Shown: positions 23,337 to 34,217 of the stretch, piece by piece
Numbering within the stretch: position 1 is the first letter of the stretch
How the letters are laid out: each line of letters begins with the position of its first letter
Assembly: GCA_963281255.1 (NCBI GenBank)
Contig: OY725501.1
Location: 2,085,674-2,149,673 of the forward strand
Source: Aphrocallistes beatrix
Lineage: Eukaryota > Porifera > Hexactinellida > Sceptrulophora > Aphrocallistidae
Length of the DNA: 64,000 nt
Reading direction: 5' to 3'
Program-made: the position numbers and the translations under genes
The notes under the pieces: model-generated
Seen by the model: only the letters and a program-made list of their open reading frames with translations
Told to the model about the DNA's origin: nothing
Database searches by the model: none

Positions 23337-23536
23337 AACAATGTAATATGAGTTATTAAAAATGAACAAAAGCATTCAGAGACATTTATTCGAATTTATA
23401 TTGCTGATTTAGGAATATTCAAGCCAAATATTTACATAAAATAGCAAAAGTAGCCTGAAAATCCACATTTTCCTTGAGGCCCCAAACCCCGAATATTTTG
23501 AGATAATTGTGAATAATAATTCATATTCCTAGCACT

Positions 23537-24229
23537 GCGAAGTATAATCCATTAGTTTAGAATGAATAAAGAGCTTCCAAAAAGTATAATAGGAAGTTAG
23601 AGCGAAAGTCTATGACTTTTAGTTTCCAAGTCAGGATTTTCGAATAATGCTACGTCATCATATGACAAAAATCTAAAACTTAACATTCCATAGGATGTAG
23701 TGTAATTATTACCAATGAATCATATGTGTAACCTCATAAAAAGTAGATTAGGAAGTGAGAACTAAGAATTTGGGCTTATATTTACAGAGATAGAGAGATA
23801 TCTCTTTTTGGATCCTAAATGAGATTTTTTGACCGAATCTGGGAGGTCCAAGGCCAGAACTTTCGAAATAATTATCAAAAGTACTCCAATTTTTCTGTAC
23901 ACATTATTAACGACAATTGAATTCATTATTGATCGCTGTACGTATATGTAATTAAATTGTTCTGATTCGGAAAATCAAATAGAGCATTGAAACTTGAGAC
24001 AATCAATTGTACGGTTTTAAATTGTTTAGATAATAGAATGCGGATAATAAATTGTTAGGATAATGGAGTGTACGGATTATCTATTGTACAGATAATAAAT
24101 TGTTCGGATAATAAATTGATAATAAATTAGCAATTGTTTGGATAAGTTATAAAATAGTAGTCCCACAAATGTTTGTGATACATACGTAGTATAAAAGCCT
24201 GAAGTACGTACTTCAAATGTCACTAACTG
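23537..24229. other. No gene; degenerate short repeats
   Basis: At about 24010-24140 the motif GGATAATAAATTGTT recurs roughly five times with variations, adjacent to the end of the Jerky/Tigger-like transposase, so it may be a subterminal repeat region of that element. Confidence 0.4.
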
Positions 24230-25720
24230 AAGAATATGGTTAATTCATATTGCTTTAGTTTCGTAGTTCGCATATTTGCTGCTTTCTGTTGCAAACATGC
24301 TCATCCACCAAATCGTTATCTTCTTCATCTTCATCCACAGGGAATGGTTTGCATACATCATTCACAATTTCTTGATCAGTCATCCTTGAATGTCCTTGTT
24401 CTTACCTGTCAGCCACAAGCCATTCCTTTGCGTCTGTCAAGTTTACATCGAACCCCGCTTCTAACAGTGGCAGCATATTAATTATCAGACTCAGAACTGA
24501 TGTCACATTCGCTGCTGGTGGTGCTGGGCTGGACAGTGAGCTGACACTGTTCGTTACTCTACTCAGTAGGGTCCTATCCTAAACTTTTGCTACTACTCAG
24601 CTCTTACATCCTTCCAGGCTTCGTCCGCCATGTAAATAACACCTTTTAGGTTATAATTCTTGAGAGCATATAATAGCGAAGTAGAGTTTTCTCCTTCATT
24701 TATTGTCAATTAAACGCTCGAGCAAGAGTTTCTTGTAATTACGTTTCGTTGTTTCCAGGATGCCTCCATCAAGTGGCTGGATAATTGAAGTTGTATTTGG
24801 AGGTAGAAATACACATTTGATTTACCCATCGTGGCTGCATAGCACATTTGGATGAGCAGCGCAGTTGTCTAAAAGGAGGATAGTTCTGCGTCGTAAGCCA
24901 ATATTAGTTAAATGGCGTATCACGGTCCTAACGAAATGCTGATGAAACCAGCATCGAAGATGTATGTTCTCATCCATGCATTCTTTAAAAGAATGTACAT
25001 TATTATGCACAAAAGAATTTCTTTTGTGCATAATAATGTACCGGAAGTAACTCTAAGTTGGTATTCTTGAAGCACCTGGGCTTCTGGTACTTTGCAATGA
25101 GCAACGGGTTCAACTTGTGTTGTCCTGTGGCATTAACACAGCACATGAAAGTTATCCTATCTTTCGGTGACTTGGCACCAGGAGCTGATTTTTCGTGTGC
25201 CGCTACAAGTGTTTTATCTGGCAATAGTCTCCAAAAGATTCCCGTTTCATCGGCGTTGTACAGTTGCTCCGACTGCAGTTCTTCTTGTTGGATTAATAAA
25301 GGGTTGGATATTAGTTGTCTCAGCAGAAAGTTTTTCCCCTGTAATTCTAAGTTGCAGGATTCCGTGGCGTCGTTTGAAATTATCTAACCAACCTAAGCTA
25401 GCATTGAAAGTTCCTGGAGATTCTTTGTCTTCCATTAGTCTGTGAATTGGATTGCCTTCTCAGTTAGCTTTCTCCAGGGATTCATTAGCTCCCTGCTTCA
25501 ATGTCTTCCGTTTGATTGTCCCACGGGTGGTTTCCCTCGTTGATAAATAAATTTTTCTTTTTTTTCTTTATATGAAAAACGCAATTATGTTTGTTCATCA
25601 ACACCCATGCCTTCTCTCCCCTTTCCAAACTTTCTATGATTTCTAGCTTTTCTTTCAAAGTCAAAATTTTTCGCTTTCCCTTATTGACCCAAGCCATTAT
25701 TAATGCACTGCGTAGTGCGT
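24230..25720 (-). pseudogene. Pogo/Tigger-Jerky type transposase, frame-broken
   Basis: Reading on - in order: an N-terminal CENP-B-type helix-turn-helix (KILTLKEKLEIIESLERGEK, about 25660); a second DNA-binding part (NASLGWLDNFKRRHG, about 25400); the first catalytic block near 25250 (expected YNADETG, frame-shifted here); LLPDKTLVAAHEKSAPGAK and DRITFMCCVNATG (25130-25220); ILLLDNCAAHP with the second Asp (about 24860); NTTSIIQPLDGGI (about 24790); and a C-terminal tail with GFDVNLTDAKEW (about 24430). Order and motifs fit the Tigger/Jerky group of DDE transposases. Several frameshifts; inactive. Terminal repeats not identified. Confidence 0.85.
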
Positions 25721-25772
25721 ATGTACCGCTAAAGTAACTTAAAATATGGAAATAAAAAATAGATAAAAGCAC

Positions 25773-26136
25773 GAATCAAGTTAGTATGGATTCATCTGTA
25801 TACATACTTATTACTATGTTACGTAATAGGTAGGAATTCTGCTTATAACAGTAATGATTGCGCAAAAGATTACATTTTTGTCATATTTACTTGCACCATG
25901 CCAGGCACTGAAAGCTGATTTTTGGCATGTGGGAGTCTTTTATGGCTCCACTAAGTTCTTAGCTCACACGAAAAATGTCGACTCATCATGGAATTATGAC
26001 GTTATTGTCACCTTTTTAGAATTAGAAATTTCAGTTTTTCGACCATAACTCAGCCATTTTAAGTGATAGCCATTTTAAGTGATAGAAGTCTCATCTCATT
26101 GCTTAATCTTATTACATGAGAGAAATTTCATTAGTA
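25773..26136 (+). mobile_element. Helitron family A fragment
   Basis: About 25900-26095 matches the 5' third of family A (GCTGATTTTTGGCATGTGGG through ATAACTCAGCCATTTTA). Both ends are missing. The rest of the interval shows nothing. Confidence 0.6.
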
Positions 26137-26315
26137 CAGTCTGGGTCGCTTATTGTGAATCACCAGGGGACCAAAAATCGGTTCATATAGAGATTCATAT
26201 TAAGCGAACTTGATTCAATACAAATCCTAACTCAAAATGAAATTGGGACAAGGAGGTTAGTTCATAATAAACGAATGTTCATATAAAGCAGGTTCATAAT
26301 ATGCGACCCTGACTG
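26137..26315. mobile_element. Pogo-like MITE
   Basis: TA-flanked; CAGTCTGGGTCGCTTATTGT ... ATGCGACCCTGACTG. Reversed relative to the 19721 copy. Confidence 0.75.
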
Positions 26316-26624
26316 TATAAATAATACTATGGGTATTGGAAGTGGTTACTTTCAAATTCGAAGGGAAATTTACTTCCAAATTTAGCCATACTGAATGCCA
26401 TGTGATACTTCGAATGGATGAAATTAACATTCGTAGTGTGGCATCTTATAATTGAGGTAAAGTTTTCGGCACCATCGGCAATCCAAGTGAACCCAACAAT
26501 TGTATTTCCAACCATTGTTCACCCAATTCCGTTGGGGTCTTTCTCCGCGGTTGATTTATTACCAATTATGACGAAAACAATGAGTGATATCGAGAGTTGC
26601 TATCTATTTGTTGAGACTATACAG
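26316..26624. other. No feature seen
   Basis: Two antiparallel small open frames (26327-26515, 26418-26636) are mutual shadows without motifs. Confidence 0.35.
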
Positions 26625-26843
26625 CAGTGGTTCTGAATCATTTCAGTCAGTGTTACCCCTTGGTGTCAACATGAGGTTTCACGTACCCTTCTCAATTTTC
26701 TTTGTTTTGTTTTGTTGGTTTGGTTTGGGGGAGACTGCATGAATGTATTGCTTAATTTAAATAATTTACCGAGGTACCCCCTGGGGGTGCTACGCGTATC
26801 CATGGCTTACTAATTTCCAAGCACCCCAGGTATAGAACCGCTG
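26625..26843. mobile_element. hAT-type MITE
   Basis: Starts CAGTGGTTCTGAATC and ends ATAGAACCGCTG. It is flanked by an 8-bp duplication with one mismatch (CTATACAG / CTTTACAG). Contains TACCCCTTGGTG and TACCCCCTGGGGG. Non-coding, 219 bp. Confidence 0.8.
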
Positions 26844-26848
26844 CTTTA

Positions 26849-27896
26849 CAGGGTATTTCAAAAGTCTTGGCCGCTTGAACATTTTAACTTATATACAGGG
26901 TGACAATTAAGTTCTGTTACAAGCTTCATTAGGTACAAAATTTATTATACTCAAACGATCTTAGTTATTATGGTCCTTAGATATTGTAATTCAATTATTT
27001 TCAATGATTTTAAAGATTTTTCGATTCTAAGACTTAGAAATGTGTTTTGTATGGCGAGTTTGAAGAAAAAAAAATGCGTCCTGGCACGGAGCGAAAATCG
27101 TAAATCAGGGCCCACTGCTTTTCAAGTTATCTTCAAAGAGTCTTCAAATTCTAGGAAATATTAGCTCACACATTTTCCTCGAACACTCTAAATTTGTAGA
27201 AATATAGGATGTTCAGATCAGTGCATTTTGAGGACCAATTATATCAGATTTCTTTGTGATGTGAAAAAAAGTGCAATTTGGGGAATTTTGCAAAATGTAC
27301 CTAATTTTAAATTGCGAATGAATAACTTTTTCTCGTTTCTGATAATCAATTCAGTGGATTTATGAAATATTTATATGGCAAATGAAAGGTATCTGGTGCT
27401 AAATCGTCATGGAACATCGATTATGAAGACATGTTTACAGAAGCAGTGGGCCCTGATTCGCGATTTTCGCTGCGTACCAGGACACATTTTTTTTTTTCTT
27501 CAAACTCGCCATACAAAACACATTTCTAAGTCTTAGAATCGAAAAATCTTTTAAAATCATTGAAAATATTCGAATTACAATCTCTAAGGACCATAATAAC
27601 TAAGATCGTTTGAGTATAATAAATTTTATACTTATTAATGAAGCTAGTAACAGAACTTAATTGTCACCCTGTATTACATGAAAGGCATCCTGAATTCCAT
27701 TCATGAATTTAATTCGCCAATATAATCACCTTTCAATTCTAGTATTTTCCTAATTCGATTTGGCATACTACTCACTAAATCATCTAAAAATGATTTCGAT
27801 TTTACCATTTTAGCGGCCCGATTGAGAATTTTTTGATTTCTAAAGTTGTTTTCGTGGCTCTATTAGAATAGGTGCCAAGACTTTTGAAACACCCCG
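26849..27896. mobile_element. MITE (CAGGGTATTTCAAAAGTCTT ends) carrying a second MITE
   Basis: The left end at 26849 and inverted right end GACTTTTGAAACACCCCG at about 27879-27896 are TA-flanked. The inner MITE 26896-27671 splits it. The first bases overlap the target duplication of the adjacent hAT MITE. Confidence 0.7.
26896..27671. mobile_element. MITE with about 250-bp inverted repeats (CAGGGTGACAATTAAG ends)
   Basis: TA-flanked, 776 bp. CAGGGTGACAATTAAGTTCT and its inverse at the right end, with arms continuing through AAACGATCTTAGTTATTATG. A second copy lies at 60254-61024 and a scrap of the end at about 39797. Non-coding. Confidence 0.8.
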
Positions 27897-28355
27897 TATA
27901 TACCGTTAATTATATCTTCTATACCCATTACAAATATTGTTTCGAACCAAATTTAGTACCTAATTATTGTATTATATTCCTATAGATAAATCCTCCGACA
28001 TGTTCTATTATCTACTCCTACCGTCTGAATGAAATCTCTACTTCATCATTATCGAGGAACTCCACTAACAGTTAGAATTACACTTATTCAAGACGCATCG
28101 GAGTTACATTCTACCCCTATCATCATATCTCACTTATACTCGACTTTCTAAACTACCTCTATGCTCATTTTATCTGTGAATCACATTTCTTTCCAATTAT
28201 ACTCATAATTTTTGCTTGATTATTTATTAATTTACTTACTACATGTCCACTATACAAGTATATTAAATTATCTCCAGACCATTCATGATTTCATAAAAGG
28301 GTAGTGGGTTATTAATTATTTACTTAATATGGGTAGTTACAGTAAACTAACTGAT

Positions 28356-28427
28356 CTAACCAATCCCTAGTCCAAGTCCACCAATCAGCACCATTGCCTT
28401 AGTGTATAGAATGCAATGGTTGGTGTT
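28356..28427. repeat. Isolated P-like element end
   Basis: Matches the right terminal part at 21053-21119 (ATTGCCTTAGTGTAT, AATGCWATGG) in the same orientation. No partner end found nearby. Confidence 0.5.
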
Positions 28428-29152
28428 TCCTTCCAGAACTAACTCAAAAAGTTTTCATTATTTTCTCCTGAAATTTTTTGTGGAAACTGTTCTCGATGAG
28501 TTATCTGCAAAAATACACTTTTCAGGGAGCTCAAAAAGCAAGAAAAGGACATTCAAGGAAACTTCAATGGCTTATGCCTCTTTTACTCCATTATTCTTGC
28601 ACGAAATGGTTGAATAAAGAAAATAATAGGAATGGAATTTTCAATTTTAACCCAATTAATTATTTCTTTCCAATTTCGTTGCTACAATATTTAGAAGCAG
28701 ATTTTCGTAAGGAAAAATATTTTAACATTTTTCTAAAGTAGAATATCGAAAATCTGTCTCTATCATTTTGTTCTACGTGACGAGATATTTCCAAAATCAT
28801 CGAGTTTTTTTATCTATGACCTTTGTAACTAAAGATTCCTCCTTTGTAAAATTGATTTTTTTAAGTGCTAAAACAGGCTACAAAGCAATTTTCTTCGGAA
28901 AGGCTTGATTTCCATTAGTTTTTACTGTATCCTAGTATAAAATAACATCCAAACATCCTAAATCAACAACTTATAGTAGTACTTAACTTCAGAATATGAC
29001 ACATCAAATATTTTCACATCATGACACCTTCAAAAGTGTTAAAAAGTTGTCAGTTATGACTGGGGACCCAAAAATGACCATGTCCGATAGTATCCGCAGA
29101 AATCCCATATCTATAACTTTATTTGACTATGCCAGGTCGTTATTTTAATACT

Positions 29153-29354
29153 GAATTCGTCCTCAGCACTAAATTTCCAGCAATCTGATATATGTATTGA
29201 CCATATTTGGAGAATTGTTGGTTGTATTTTCCTTGCAACGGTCAGGAATGTGAAAAATTCCTGGCCGTTGCTAGGCACGGTCAAACAAAAATGTTTCCAA
29301 ATATGGTCAATATATATATCAAATTGCTGGAAATCTAGTGCTGAGCATGAATTC
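29153..29354. repeat. Hairpin MITE
   Basis: The 58-bp arms 29153-29210 and 29297-29354 are inverted (AGCACTAAATTTCCAGCAAT against ATTGCTGGAAATCTAGTGCT). The centre has a smaller hairpin CGGTCAGGAAT...ATTCCTGGCCG. Related scrap at 12340-12445. Confidence 0.65.
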
Positions 29355-30058
29355 TGCATTAAAAAGATGATCTGACACTGTTGAAAGAAGTTATAGCTGT
29401 GGGACATTTCGCATTTAAAATGTGTCGTTTTTAGAGCGACACCAGGTGATACAAGTGGCTCAAAGTGGCGAAATATTGGGGCTAGAGTATTAAAAATCGG
29501 AATTAAAGTTTAGAACCCCTATAAAGATCTAAAAATGATAAAAAAGCAATTTGGGCACATTTTTAGTAAAACAAGTGTCCCATGGGAAACACCAACCTCG
29601 ACTGAAAAACAAATACTATAATAATATATTTCAATTTAGCGCAGATTCCATATTAATTTGTTCAAAGTGCGCTGATTTTTTCAAATTTAACAATTTTCAC
29701 TTTATCAAAATATTTCCATACATTTTTTGATCTCTCTTTTATCAATCAATTTGAATAGTTTATAATGGAATTATTTTTCAGATTTTTTCAAGAGTTGGTG
29801 CATTTTGAAAAATATGTTATTGCTGACTTTCCTCGATTATTATCGGATTATTGTAAATAACTCGATAAAAATCTGCACCAAAAATTTCATTGCTGCAGGT
29901 ATAACACTTCAAGATTTCGAAGAATCAAAAATTTTGACATACGCTGCCTGGCTAATAGTATTTTAGCACCATATTATTTACTTCAAAATAGTTTTAAGTT
30001 GGATATATATATCCTTGGTGAACAATTCATTTTAACTACCATGGTAGTAGTCAATATA

Positions 30059-30824
30059 CTTAGGGCATTCAAAAAGTTCTCATCCCAAATCTGTATCTCA
30101 AATGATAGTGAAAATAGGATATTTTCTATTTGTCTATTGTATTCCTTAGGGGATCAGCTTCCAATTTGTATATTGGTTTATTTTACAAGGACAATTGTTG
30201 TGGTTCCTACATTATATTTTTGTACATCGGTTTAAGGTAGTCCCTTTGAACGTGATTTTTCGGGTTCCCTTTGATATATTTCAGTTCTGAGCAAATTTAG
30301 ATTAAAACTGATCCCTCCATCGAATTCTACGCATCAACTAACATATAGATTGAATTTTCTGAAGTATTATAGTTTGAGGCTGAGGGAATACTATGTTTTG
30401 AAGTGGTTTACTACCATTTTTGTCCCACTTTTTGAGTGGCGAAAATTGACAAAAAATCCACTAAAAGTAGCATGATATTTTTTCAACACGAGCAATACTA
30501 TTGAACACCTCCCGTTTACTTTTTCACATTGGTTCTTAATTATTTAACCTTTTAATGACCTTATTCTACGATTTTCACAACTTTTATTCTCCAAATTTAG
30601 TTTTAAGCCATTTTCAATGGGGAGATTCCAACTTTTCGACACTACCCTAAACCGATGCACAAAAAATCTAATGTAGGAACCACAATAATTACCCTTTTAA
30701 AATAAACCAATATATAAATTGGAAGCTGATCCCCTAAGGAATACAATGGACAAATCGGAAATATCCTATTTTCACTATCATTTGAGATACAGATATGAGA
30801 TGAGAACTTTTTGAATGCCCTAAG
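30059..30824. mobile_element. MITE with about 190-bp inverted repeats (CTTAGGGCATTCAAAAAG ends)
   Basis: TA-flanked, 766 bp. CTTAGGGCATTCAAAAAGTT at the left and its inverse at the right; arms extend to TACATTATATTTTTGTACAT / ATGCACAAAAAATCTAATGT. A one-arm fragment is at 52050-52155. Non-coding. Confidence 0.8.
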
Positions 30825-30969
30825 TATGATATCAAATTCGGAATTTTACACATTCGAATCACATTAATTTAGGAGCTTTCAATATATTCATTCTTTCCTA
30901 AGCTTATTAGCGGTATTGATGACCCTGGAGTAATAATTGATCTAAAAAGCTAAACTGATATTATTGAGA

Positions 30970-32063
30970 CAAGCGCGCTTCGCTTGCTTGCGCTCCGCGG
31001 CTGGCGGACACTTTGAGTCCGCCGGAGGCTCCCTTCTGGGTCACATTGGTTAATTATAAGGAAGATAGCATCTCTAAATATGTCTGTCCTACTGTGATAA
31101 TCGATATCACTCGAAAAATCACCAAATTTGTCAATTTTAAAATTTTTGCTGCGTAATGATGACGTGATAACAAAGTGATGAGTCATCATTTTCTAATAAT
31201 AGTTGCATCATATGTGAGGTATGTTAGTATACATATTCTATTAAAATTTCAGCCTTCTACTCCTATAATGGCTGAGTTATGCTCGAATAACTCTGTTGCT
31301 TAACTTTTAAAAATGTGACAATGGCGTCATAATTCCATGATGAGTCGACATTTTGCTCTGAGCTCAGAATTTACTGGAGCCATAGCCAAAATACTCCCAC
31401 ATGCCAAAAATTAGCTTTCTATGACCGGCAGTTTCTTCAATCAATTCGTTACAGATATATATATATCCTTACTATTAAAACTCGATTATTGTTTGTTTGT
31501 TTGTTTGTGTATATATATATATATCTGTAACGAATTGATTGAAGAAACTGTCAGGTACAGAAAGCTTATTTTTGGCATGTGGGAGTCTTTTGGCTATGGC
31601 TCCAGTAAGTTCTGAGCTCAGACGAAAATGTCGACTCATCATGGAATTATGACGTCATTGTCACATTTTTAAAAGTTAAGCAACACAGTTATTCGGGCAT
31701 AACTCAGCCATTATATGAGATAGAAGGCTGAAATTTTAATAGAATCTGTATACTAACACGCCTCACATATGATGCAATCATCAAAAAATGATGACTCATC
31801 ACTTTGTTATGAGTCATCATTATTTATCAAAAATTAAAAATCGACAAATTTGGTAATTTTTCGAGTGATATTGATTTTAAACTAAGATGAACATATTTAG
31901 AGATGATATCTCCCTTATAATTAACCAATGTCACTTCCAGGCGACCAAAGGGAGCCTCCGGCGTACACGAAGTGTCCGCCAGCCGCGCTGCGCAAGCAAG
32001 CGAAGCGCGCTTGTATATATATATACACATATATACACATTAATCGAGTTTTAATAGTAAGGA
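30970..32063 (-). mobile_element. Non-autonomous Helitron, family A copy 5 (split by copy 6)
   Basis: Reversed copy with hairpin CAAGCGCGCTTCGCTTG at 30970 and 5' end TCGAGTTTTAATAGTAAGGA at 32044-32063. Its TA-rich linker is split by copy 6 (31466-32013). Confidence 0.8.
31466..32013 (+). mobile_element. Non-autonomous Helitron, family A copy 6 (nested in copy 5)
   Basis: A|TCCTTACTATTAAAACTCGA ... CAAGCGAAGCGCGCTTG|T inserted between A and T of the (TA)n linker of copy 5, in the opposite direction. Contains a (GTTT)n run at 31491-31508. Confidence 0.85.
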
Positions 32064-32090
32064 TATTATTTGAGTTTGTGATAAATTGTT

Positions 32091-32157
32091 TCGAAGGATA
32101 GACCCATTTTTAACGATGTGAAACAATGTGGTGTTCCAATACTATGACCAGACAATG
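32091..32157. mobile_element. Tc1-type MITE right-end fragment before TNPO1
   Basis: GATAGACCCATTTT...GTGTTCCAATACTATGACCAGACAATG followed by TA is a diverged right end of the CACTGCCTGGACAAAAGTAT family. It ends 51 bp before the TNPO1 start codon. Confidence 0.55.
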
Positions 32158-32208
32158 TAGATTGCTTGAATTAATTCATATTTTAGTAGTGGGATACTCG
32201 AATTTCTA

Positions 32209-32456
32209 ATGAATATTCCTGGATGGACTCCCGATAGTCAAGGTTTAGAACAAATTCTATCCCTTCTGAAAGATTCTCAAAGTGAGGACAATACGCTTCA
32301 TGCAGCGGTACATTTAAAATTAGATTCTCTAAACCAATATCCTGATTTTAATAAATATTTGATCTTTATTTTAACGCAATTGGAAGTTGTTGATGAATCT
32401 ACTCGTTCAATGGCAGGACTAATTCTGAAGAATAACATGAAATTATATTATGCTAG
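32209..32456 (+). CDS. TNPO1: Transportin-1, exon 1 (N-terminal HEAT repeats)
   Basis: Encodes [20 protein letters not shown] and, later, [19 protein letters not shown] and [18 protein letters not shown], a close match to the N-terminus of transportin-1/karyopherin-beta2, the importin that carries M9/PY-NLS cargoes such as hnRNP A1. This part forms the first HEAT repeats, including the Ran-binding N-terminal arch. ATG at 32209 aligns with the family start. The exon ends at 32456 in phase 2 with a strong donor AG|GTAAGT. A possible acceptor TTTTAG at 32181-32186 suggests an untranslated exon upstream, since a MITE end lies only 51 bp from the ATG. Confidence 0.92.
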
Positions 32457-32983
32457 GTAAGTTCACTTTTTGGGTAATTTATTTTATTTAAGTGTGGTTT
32501 TAACCGTAGAATACCCACTGGGGACACAGTGTCCCCGAAATCGTGGATGTCTCCCAACCATTTTATATAGCACTGAAGCCATGAAAGTGCGAAGCAATAT
32601 AAATGCTAGGCATTCTATAGTTAAGTTGATAGTCATAAACGCATACATGCTACTATTAATTAACCGAAAACTCAAAATATTTTGAAAGATTAATTTCAAT
32701 TTAAACCTAATATTAAAACATATAAATGACAGTAGAATCAGGTAATAAAGGTGGAGTTTAATTTTGCGGGACAATATAAAACTTTTGAATCGTACACTGC
32801 CTGGTCAAAAGTATTTGAAAACCACGATATAATTTATATCACAAATATTACTAAAGTGAGACTATCCTTGGAAAATCATTCATTCCAACTAGCATCGCTA
32901 TGGCATATCCAATATACTACGGGCGTTCAATAAGTTCTGATCAGTACACTGTAAAACATTTAAAATACACTCTAAACAAGTTG

Positions 32984-34217
32984 TTAATGTTTTATTTTTT
33001 CAAAATACTCCCCATGATTATTGATACAGCGTTGTAAACGTTCTAACCAGAGGCGTAGCCAGCCCAATTTTTAGGGTGCGGCAATTCCGTGAGAGGGTTG
33101 CGGCACCCAATGCTAATTTGTGAAATTTTAGTGGGCACAGCCTTTGAGGTTGCGGCCTAGGCCCCATGTGCCTCACCCTGGCTACGCCTCTGGTTCTAAC
33201 CATTGTTCAAATACATTTTTATAGTCCTCTGGAGGTATAAGGTTTAGATACTGGAAAATCGCCGAACCCAGTGCTGCATTTGTGTCGAAATGACGACCAG
33301 AAGGGTACTCTTTTTGCTTCGGGAATAAATAAAAGTCACAAGGAGCTAGGTCTGGACTGTAGGGTGGATGCTCAAGCTCAACCATCCCCATGCTTTCAAC
33401 TTTGGCTTTGACCTGCTTGGTTTTGTGAGGGCGGGCATTAACATGCAATAATTTTAACCCCTTCGCTCCAGTACTAGGTCTTCGTTTAAAAAGTATTTGT
33501 TCAACTTCACGAAGACACTGGTTAGTATAGAAATTCCCTGTAATGGTTTGTCCTTTTGGAACTATTATCTGAGTAACTGGGCCATATCCATCAAAGAATA
33601 TACAGTACATCACCTTGGATGACCTGAAATCGGGCCTAGGGATCATTGGTGGATCTGAGTGACTCTCCTTCCACACCTTGTTCGCTTCTTTAGATAGAGG
33701 TGTGCTATACTGTACCCACGTTTCATCACCAGTCACTACTTCAAATAAACGGCGAGGGTCGTCTCCTTTATACAATTTTAAGAGGTTTCGGCAACATCTT
33801 ACCCTGGTTGCCATTTGGGCCTTTGTTAAGCAATGAGGGACCCATCGGGCACAAACCTTTGATAGATTTAGTTTTGACTTTAGAATGTGATCAACACTTC
33901 CCGTTGAGACCCCAATAATATGAGCTAACTCTTTAACAGTGATATGAGGATCTGAATCAACGAGTTCCTTAATAGTACTGGAATACTTGGGGACAACCAC
34001 CGTAACAGGTGCTCCAGCCCGAGGGTCATCTTCCACAGACTCTACCTACTCTAAAGCGCTGGGCCCATCGTCTGACTCCAGGATAAGATAGAGCACCTTT
34101 CATACTGTAGACTTGCACCAAGTCAACATGTATATCGTGCGCAGATTTCCCAAGCAGAGTACGAATTTTAACGTATGATCTCTGCTCAATATAAGAATTC
34201 TTCTTTGATGACGCCAT
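32984..34217 (-). pseudogene. Mariner transposase (DD34D), broken
   Basis: From ATG at 34217: an N-terminal helix-turn-helix (SYVKIRTLLGKSAHDIHVDL), then after a frameshift near 34035 the body MEDDPRAGAP to LEPEA. Catalytic blocks: VTGDETW (first Asp, residue 104 of the body ORF), LLHVNARPHKTK (second position, residue 200), YSPDLAPCDFYLFP (third Asp, residue 234). In active mariners the second block is HDNARPH; here it reads HVNARPH, so the second catalytic Asp is lost (Val in its place, or Asn depending on alignment). The C-terminus ERLQRCINNHGEYFEKIKH is separated by a 145-bp hAT MITE (33048-33192). Dead on three counts. Confidence 0.92.
33048..33192. mobile_element. hAT-type MITE inserted in the mariner transposase gene
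   Basis: 145 bp, ends CAGAGGCGTAGCCAG and the inverse CTGGCTACGCCTCTG. Flanked by a perfect 8-bp duplication GTTCTAAC at 33040-33047 and 33193-33200. Confidence 0.92.

Larger units (their letters stand above)
21720..23536. mobile_element. Inverted-repeat element with internal direct duplication and Helitron insertion
   Basis: Left arm 21720-21913 and right arm 23341-23536 are inverted copies (AATTATCTCAAAATATTCGG against CCGAATATTTTGAGATAATT; TTGTTCATTTTTAATAACTC against GAGTTATTAAAAATGAACAA). Inside, 22467-22745 is directly repeated at 23063-23336. A complete Helitron is inserted at 21917. No transposase coding. Confidence 0.7.
27897..30058. other. Mostly unassigned AT-rich DNA
   Basis: No coding recognised; the 87- and 71-codon frames at 28402-28741 overlap and have no motif. 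28356-28427 resembles one end of the P-like element of 17698-21119 (CTAACCAATCC ... CACCATTGCCTTAGTGTATA). A hairpin MITE lies at 29153-29354. Confidence 0.45.

Noticed and set aside
31466-32063. Apparent TIR transposon with TCCTTACTATTAAAACTCGA at both ends
   Set aside because: The right inverted end belongs to the outer Helitron (copy 5) that was split; single copies at 15632, 21917 and 57208 lack it.
33182-33203. End of the mariner open frame at LEPEA as the true C-terminus
   Set aside because: The last codons are hAT MITE sequence; the normal C-terminus resumes beyond the 8-bp duplication at 33040.
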